Positions 23,980 through 28,059 of a stretch of DNA of 28,059 nt are shown here, in pieces. The number at the start of each line of letters is the position of its first letter. Position 1 is the stretch's first letter. The stretch is taken from positions 1 to 28,059 of the forward strand of contig CAZSRF010000032.1 in assembly GCA_964609155.1 (NCBI GenBank), read 5' to 3'. Made by a program: the position numbers and the translations under genes. The notes beneath the pieces are model-generated. The model was not told the origin of the DNA. It searched no databases and worked only from the letters and a program-made list of their open reading frames with translations. The DNA comes from JAGOUU01 sp964609155 (GTDB lineage Bacteria > Pseudomonadota > Gammaproteobacteria > JAGOUU01).

Positions 23980-24771
23980 ATGTTAACATCATGGATGGTT
24001 TTGCCACTTTTGGGTTTAGTGGTTGGCACCTTAAGTGGCTTACTTGGAATTGGAGGGGGAGTAATATTAGTACCCATGTTGGTGTTAATATTACCCTATC
24101 TAGGAGTTTCTTCAGATATTTCAGTGCATATGGCCTTAGGTAGCTCAATGGCTACAGCATCTATGACGTTATTATCTAGTGTATTAGTTTATAATCGTAG
24201 AGGTGTCCTAGATCGTAATGTTTTTTACAGATTTTTACCAGGTATCGTACTAGGCGCTACAGCCGGGCCTTATATAGTTCATTTATTACCTTCTAGCGTA
24301 TTAAAAGTTATAGTTGGTATCTTAATGTTAGCTTTAGCTATAAACATGGCCTTTGATTATGAAATCCCAGCAACTCGAAAATTACCGGGTACTTTAGCTA
24401 TGATAATAAGTGGCCTATTAGTTGCAATCGCCTCATCATTTGCGGGGTTATCAGGTGCTGCTTTGATTGTACCGTATTTAGTATGGTTTGGTTTATCAAT
24501 GAATCAGGCTATTGGAATTGCAGCTACATGTGGATTGCCACTTTCTATTATTGGTATGATGAGTTATATGATAGTGGGTTTTGAAACTAAAGGATTGCCT
24601 TTAGGAGCAATAGGGTATGTTTATTGGCCAGCTGTTATTTTTATTGCTATAACAAGTGTACCTGCAGCACAAATAGCTGCAAGGTGGTCATTCTCTGTTC
24701 CTAAGATAATTCTCAAAAGAGCATTAGCTATCTTGTTTACTTTTATGGCAAGTAAAATGTTATTTTTTTAG
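23980..24771 (+). CDS. TauE/SafE (DUF81) family membrane permease
   Basis: The 263-residue protein is almost entirely hydrophobic, with about eight membrane segments. It carries the family hallmark near the N-terminus, G-L-L-G-I-G-G-G-V-I-L-V-P, and a second related half with L-S-G-A-A-L-I-V-P-Y. Members export or import sulfite, sulfoacetate or other organosulfur anions, but the substrate here is unknown. An in-frame TTG at 23974 exists; the ATG at 23980 is chosen because AAGGGA lies about six bases upstream. It sits 55 bases after fba and 136 bases before lgt. Confidence 0.88.
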   Translation: MLTSWMVLPLLGLVVGTLSGLLGIGGGVILVPMLVLILPYLGVSSDISVHMALGSSMATASMTLLSSVLVYNRRGVLDRNVFYRFLPGIVLGATAGPYIVHLLPSSVLKVIVGILMLALAINMAFDYEIPATRKLPGTLAMIISGLLVAIASSFAGLSGAALIVPYLVWFGLSMNQAIGIAATCGLPLSIIGMMSYMIVGFETKGLPLGAIGYVYWPAVIFIAITSVPAAQIAARWSFSVPKIILKRALAILFTFMASKMLFF

Positions 24772-24907
24772 TGTCAATCTAGCGCCTGCTGAGGCTTGAT
24801 GTGGAAACAGGCATAAAAATAAGCGTTTATTTATGAGTTGATTTCAGGATACAATAGAACAGGTGTGGTATGCATTAAAAAATAATTTTTTTCTAGTTGT
24901 CTTTAGT

Positions 24908-25717
24908 ATGATAAGTTATCCAGATATTAGTCCTGTAGCATTAAGCATAGGTCCGTTAACTATAAGATGGTATGGTATTGCCTACTTATTAGGCTTGGCT
25001 GTTGGTTGGGGGTTGGGTGCCTACAGATTAAGTACAAAAAAATATTTAAATATTTCACAAGCTCAATTAACAGATCTGTTGTTATATATTGCTTGCGGGC
25101 TACTAGTTGGTGGGCGATTGGGATATATTTTATTTTATAAGACAAGTATCATATTTGCGCACCCTCTGGAAATTTTAAAAACATGGGAAGGTGGAATGTC
25201 TTTTCATGGTGGTTTGATTGGTGCAACTCTTGGTATATTAATTTTCTGTAGACAAAATAAGTTAAACTTTTTTGCTCTTACAGATTTTATTGCTCCTCTT
25301 GCTCCACCAGCCTTTTTCTTTGGTCGCTTAGGAAATTTTGTTAATGCAGAGCTCTGGGGCAAGGTAACCGATATGTCTTGGGGGGTGGTTTTTCCTTATG
25401 CAGGTGATTTGCCTAGGCACCCCACGCAGTTATATGAAGCGGCGCTAGAGGGTATAGTATTATTTTGTATACTATGGTTATATTCAAAGAATCCCAAAAG
25501 ACCGAGAATGGCTGTATCAGGGTTATTTTTAATATGCTATGGTTTATTCAGATGTTTTGTAGAATTTTTTAGAATGCCAGATAGCCATATAGGTTATTTA
25601 GCTTTTGATTGGTTAACAATGGGACAGGTATTATCATTGCCTATGATAATATTTGGCAGCGTATTGTTAGTTTTAGCATATAAATATAATAGAGACACTC
25701 AATGCAAGCGTACTTAA
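24908..25717 (+). CDS. lgt: phosphatidylglycerol--prolipoprotein diacylglyceryl transferase
   Basis: Lgt adds diacylglycerol to the lipobox Cys of prolipoproteins in the inner membrane. A longer frame opens with a GTG at 24863; the ATG at 24908 gives the usual N-terminus ending in I-R-W-Y-G and 269 residues. H100 (in F-H-G-G-L-I-G), R140 in the signature G-R-L-G-N-F-V-N, and E148 in E-L-W-G correspond to E. coli H103, R143 and E151. R-H-P-T-Q-L-Y-E-A follows. Seven membrane segments are visible. The end overlaps thyA by 16 bases. Confidence 0.94.
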   Translation: MISYPDISPVALSIGPLTIRWYGIAYLLGLAVGWGLGAYRLSTKKYLNISQAQLTDLLLYIACGLLVGGRLGYILFYKTSIIFAHPLEILKTWEGGMSFHGGLIGATLGILIFCRQNKLNFFALTDFIAPLAPPAFFFGRLGNFVNAELWGKVTDMSWGVVFPYAGDLPRHPTQLYEAALEGIVLFCILWLYSKNPKRPRMAVSGLFLICYGLFRCFVEFFRMPDSHIGYLAFDWLTMGQVLSLPMIIFGSVLLVLAYKYNRDTQCKRT

Positions 25718-26496
25718 ATCTAATGCAAGACATATTACAAAACGGTACTCATAAGCAAGATCGTACAGGGACGGGCACGCGTTCGGTATTTGGACGACAG
25801 ATGCGTTTTGATTTAAGTAAAGGTTTTCCATTAATTACGACAAAAAAACTGCATTTAAAATCTATTATTTATGAGTTAATTTGGTTTTTACGTGGTGATA
25901 CAAATGTTAAATATTTAAATGATCATGGTGTGACTATTTGGAATGAGTGGGCAAATGGTGCAGGTGATTTAGGCCCAGTCTATGGTAAACAATGGCGCTC
26001 ATGGCCGACTGCAGATGGTCGCGCTATTGATCAAATTAGTAATGTTATTACAGAAATCACAAAAAACCCAGACTCAAGAAGGCTTATTGTTAATGCTTGG
26101 AATGTAGGTGTTTTATCTGAAATGGCGTTACCACCCTGTCATCTTCTTTTTCAATTTTATGTTGCAGATGGTAAATTGTCTTGCCAGCTTTATCAGAGAT
26201 CGGCAGACTATTTTTTAGGTGTACCTTTTAATATTGCAAGCTACGCATTATTAACTATGATGATCGCCCAGCAATGTGACTTAAAACCGGGAGAGTTTGT
26301 TTGGACTGGGGGTGATGTGCATCTTTATGATAATCATCTAGAACAAGCTCAATTACAATTATCAAGACCGCCATTACCGCTACCACAATTAAAAATCTTG
26401 CGGAAACCGGAAGATATTTTTTTATATCAGTATGAAGATTTTGAGTTAATCAATTATCAAGCTCATCCACATATTAAAGCAGCTGTTGCTGTGTAG
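25702..26496 (+). CDS. thyA: thymidylate synthase
   Basis: ThyA methylates dUMP to dTMP, turning methylene-tetrahydrofolate into dihydrofolate. The 264-residue length equals that of E. coli, and the nucleophile C146 in P-P-C-H falls at the same number. Also visible are R-T-G-T-G-T near the start, the W-F-L-R-G-D-T-N stretch, Q-R-S-A-D-Y-F-L-G-V-P-F-N-I-A-S-Y and H-L-Y-D-N-H. It overlaps lgt and is followed by folA, which recycles the dihydrofolate it produces. Confidence 0.97.
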   Translation: MQAYLNLMQDILQNGTHKQDRTGTGTRSVFGRQMRFDLSKGFPLITTKKLHLKSIIYELIWFLRGDTNVKYLNDHGVTIWNEWANGAGDLGPVYGKQWRSWPTADGRAIDQISNVITEITKNPDSRRLIVNAWNVGVLSEMALPPCHLLFQFYVADGKLSCQLYQRSADYFLGVPFNIASYALLTMMIAQQCDLKPGEFVWTGGDVHLYDNHLEQAQLQLSRPPLPLPQLKILRKPEDIFLYQYEDFELINYQAHPHIKAAVAV

Positions 26497-26503
26497 TTTT
26501 AAT

Positions 26504-27040
26504 ATGGACTTTAATATTTCCCTTATTGTGGCAACGGATAAAAAAGGTGCTATTGGCAAAAATAATCAGTTGTTGTGGCATCTACCTAATGATTTAAAAA
26601 GATTTAAAACACTCACGATGGGTAAACCCATCATTATGGGTCGTAATACTTTTGAATCCATCGGTAAAGCGTTGCCAGGTCGTGATAACTTAATACTCAC
26701 ATCAGATGTTAATTATATAAAGAAACTGCAAAATATTAACCATCAGAATAATATTTATATCTTTAATAATGCTGAACAGTTATTTGAGCATTGTAAAAAA
26801 AACTATAGCACCAATACGGAGCTAATGATTATAGGCGGAGGAGATATATATAAATATTTTTTTAAAATGGCTAATAAAATTTATCTTACGTTAGTCGAGG
26901 AAGAATTTGAGGCAGATGTTTTTTTTCCAATAATAGATAATAAAACGTGGCAGGAAGATAAAAACAAAAGGGTTAATAATTATAAGGACGATAAACACAA
27001 GTATAATTATATTTTTATGGAGTGGTTAAAAAAAATATAA
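26504..27040 (+). CDS. folA: dihydrofolate reductase
   Basis: FolA reduces dihydrofolate to tetrahydrofolate with NADPH. The frame opens upstream at a GTG (26486) inside thyA, but the ATG at 26504 yields the family start I-S-L-I-V-A and 178 residues. W25 and D30 (in L-L-W-H-L-P-N-D) match E. coli W22 and D27. G-K-P-I-I-M-G-R-N-T-F-E-S-I-G and the NADPH-binding I-I-G-G-G-D-I-Y follow. The protein is Asn/Lys-rich with a slightly longer C-terminal half than E. coli (159 residues). It lies seven bases after thyA, so the two are probably co-transcribed. Confidence 0.94.
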   Translation: MDFNISLIVATDKKGAIGKNNQLLWHLPNDLKRFKTLTMGKPIIMGRNTFESIGKALPGRDNLILTSDVNYIKKLQNINHQNNIYIFNNAEQLFEHCKKNYSTNTELMIIGGGDIYKYFFKMANKIYLTLVEEEFEADVFFPIIDNKTWQEDKNKRVNNYKDDKHKYNYIFMEWLKKI

Positions 27041-27074
27041 TTTTCTTATTAACATCTTTGTTTTATGTTATGGC

Positions 27075-27121
27075 CGAGTTAGGAATATGTAGGAGTAACC
27101 TCGAAAGTTTATTGTTTTTTT
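27075..27121 (+). terminator. weak candidate terminator after lgt-thyA-folA
   Basis: CGAGTTA (27075-27081) can pair with TAACCTCG (27096-27103) with one bulged base. A run of seven T at 27114-27120 follows about ten bases later, which is further than usual for an intrinsic terminator. Confidence 0.3.
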
Positions 27122-27168
27122 AATAGAATCATGTATGATAACCAAATAATTTTTTTATAAAAGATCAT

Positions 27169-27441
27169 ATGCATATAACTTTTTTAGACCTGGTTGTTCT
27201 TGCTACGATGGGATATGTTTACCCTCCATTAGTACTGTTAATGATTTGTGCTAAGGTTGCAGCTAGACTTGTTCGAGCTTACCAAAGACAGAGAGTGGAA
27301 GAACAGCCAGCAATTAGAGTATTAGATGCACTACCAGCAGTTCCACAGTTCAACAATCCTGAGCTTGATTTATTACCTGTATTTCCTGCCGTAGTTTTGG
27401 AACCAGAACCAGAAGCCCCTAATAACAGACTTAGATTGTAA
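27169..27441 (+). CDS. small membrane protein with a proline-rich tail, unknown function
   Basis: This 90-residue protein is not recognised. A hydrophobic stretch (about 4-32, possibly two short passes around a P-P kink at 19-20) is followed by an Arg-rich segment (R-L-V-R-A-Y-Q-R-Q-R) that would stay in the cytoplasm. A 45-residue tail then alternates Pro, Val, Glu and Leu, with P-E-P-E-P-E-A-P near the end. Codon use is somewhat more GC-rich than that of the neighbouring genes. No strong ribosome site precedes the ATG. It sits alone between folA and the insertion sequence. Confidence 0.55.
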   Translation: MHITFLDLVVLATMGYVYPPLVLLMICAKVAARLVRAYQRQRVEEQPAIRVLDALPAVPQFNNPELDLLPVFPAVVLEPEPEAPNNRLRL

Positions 27442-27545
27442 CAGTGGTTCAGCACTTAGAATTGGATTGGATAGTTTTTAGCTAAATAATTCGCTTTTCT
27501 CTGTCTGCCCCCTATTGTGGCTGAAGAATCCCCACGAATTTTAAA

Positions 27546-27563
27546 GAAATATTTTTATATTTC
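27546..27563 (+). other. inverted repeat in the insertion sequence leader
   Basis: GAAATAT-TTTT-ATATTTC is a perfect 7-bp stem with a four-base loop, 25 bases inside the element. In IS10 a fold-back structure in read-through transcripts hides the transposase start from ribosomes. This hairpin could play a similar shielding role, or could end incoming transcripts weakly; neither is shown. Confidence 0.45.
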
Positions 27564-27641
27564 AAAGGGTTCAGTGAAAAGCATGCAAACCGAACTATAA
27601 TTCTTAATATAAGAGTTCAATTTATATAGGAGATAGCAAGG

Positions 27642-28059
27642 ATGCATGCAATTAAATTATTACATAAATCTATACAAAATACATGTCCTAACATTCATAA
27701 AACTAGACTCGAATCGTTAACTTCAGCAGTATCGGCGTTATCTAATAATGGTACCTTAACTGTTACTGGATTAGGAAGATCTAGTCATAGTTCAATCCAA
27801 GTTAAAAATAAGATCAAAAAAGCTGACCGCTTAGTCGGGAATAAACATTTGCAAAATGAATCAATAGATATTTATAAAGCACTTGCACAATTATTAATTG
27901 GCAATAAAAAACATCCTTTAATAATAGTTGACTGGGCAACTATAGATGAACGAGATAAATTCCAAGTATTAAAAGCTGCAATTGCCTATGAGGGTCGCGC
28001 TATTACTATATATGATCATGTTGAATACACGGATAGACCAAAACTAAAAGAAAATAATA
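27642..28059 (+). CDS. IS4-family (IS10-like) transposase, N-terminal part
   Basis: The frame is open from the ATG at 27642 to the window edge (139 codons). AGGAG at 27628-27632 is a good ribosome site. The sequence follows the IS10 transposase closely in pattern: L-H-K-S near the start, C-P-N-I-H-K-T-R-L-E-S-L-T, the helix A-D-R-L-V-G-N-K-H-L, and the first catalytic Asp at D97 in I-V-D-W-A, the same number as D97 of IS10. V-L-K-A-A-I-A-Y-E-G-R-A-I-T-I-Y follows. The remaining catalytic residues (second Asp and Glu) would lie beyond the window, so intactness cannot be judged. Confidence 0.93.
   Translation, partial: MHAIKLLHKSIQNTCPNIHKTRLESLTSAVSALSNNGTLTVTGLGRSSHSSIQVKNKIKKADRLVGNKHLQNESIDIYKALAQLLIGNKKHPLIIVDWATIDERDKFQVLKAAIAYEGRAITIYDHVEYTDRPKLKENN

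Larger units (their letters stand above)
27521..28059 (+). mobile_element. IS10-like insertion sequence (IS4 family), left part; runs off the window
   Basis: The left end is placed at 27521, where CTGAAGAATCCCC begins. It resembles the ends of IS10 (CTGA, then ATCCCC). A 121-base leader follows, with a perfect hairpin (27546-27563) and a TATAAT at 27596-27601 that could be the transposase -10 box. The transposase gene starts at 27642. The right end and target duplication are outside the window; the nine bases just left of the element are CTATTGTGG. Confidence 0.75.

Noticed and set aside
24772..24907. GCCTG/CAGGC inverted repeat after the TauE/SafE gene considered as a terminator
   Set aside because: Long loop, short stem and no T-run.

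Overview
The window looks like chromosome from an AT-rich gammaproteobacterium, roughly one third G+C judged by eye. Gene order and protein style (pgk-pyk-fba with a Calvin-type class II aldolase, ubiC-ubiA, lgt-thyA-folA, def-fmt, tatB-tatC, a RsmY/RsmZ-like RNA) suggest a host-associated lineage near Legionellales/Coxiellaceae. That placement is inference. No rRNA, tRNA, CRISPR array or prophage was seen.

Positions 1-6070 are rich in exported proteins. After the tail of a truncated gene (1-78) come a Cys-rich secreted orphan (110-628, minus), a second small secreted protein (775-1362), a secreted NodB-type deacetylase (1541-2431), a large exported M1 aminopeptidase (2555-5215, minus) and another small secreted protein (5495-6055, minus). 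The last appears to be a diverged paralogue of the 775-1362 protein.

Positions 6175-11866 lie on the minus strand. Two runs are visible: an unknown four-helix membrane protein followed by folB, and tatB-tatC-def-fmt-rfbA-rfbC. The second run joins twin-arginine export, N-terminal formyl-Met handling and dTDP-sugar synthesis. A very large YdgA/DUF945-like protein (12035-14602) follows on the plus strand.

The 14603-14945 gap is not empty. Read on the minus strand it holds a short RNA with five GGA motifs, one of them in a hairpin matching the CsrA-binding consensus, and it ends in a strong intrinsic terminator. I read it as a CsrA-sequestering RNA. Next come fdxA (minus) and a 121-bp MITE-like element with 16-bp inverted ends and a 5-bp target duplication, just upstream of udk.

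Positions 15558-27040 are mostly plus-strand housekeeping: udk-nupC plus a small exported unknown (nucleoside uptake and salvage), a lone type IV pilin-like gene (minus), ubiC-ubiA-pgk-pyk-fba (first ubiquinone steps and glycolysis), a TauE/SafE permease, and lgt-thyA-folA (lipoprotein maturation and thymidylate/folate). The window closes with a small membrane protein and the left end of an IS10-like IS4-family insertion sequence whose transposase runs off the edge.
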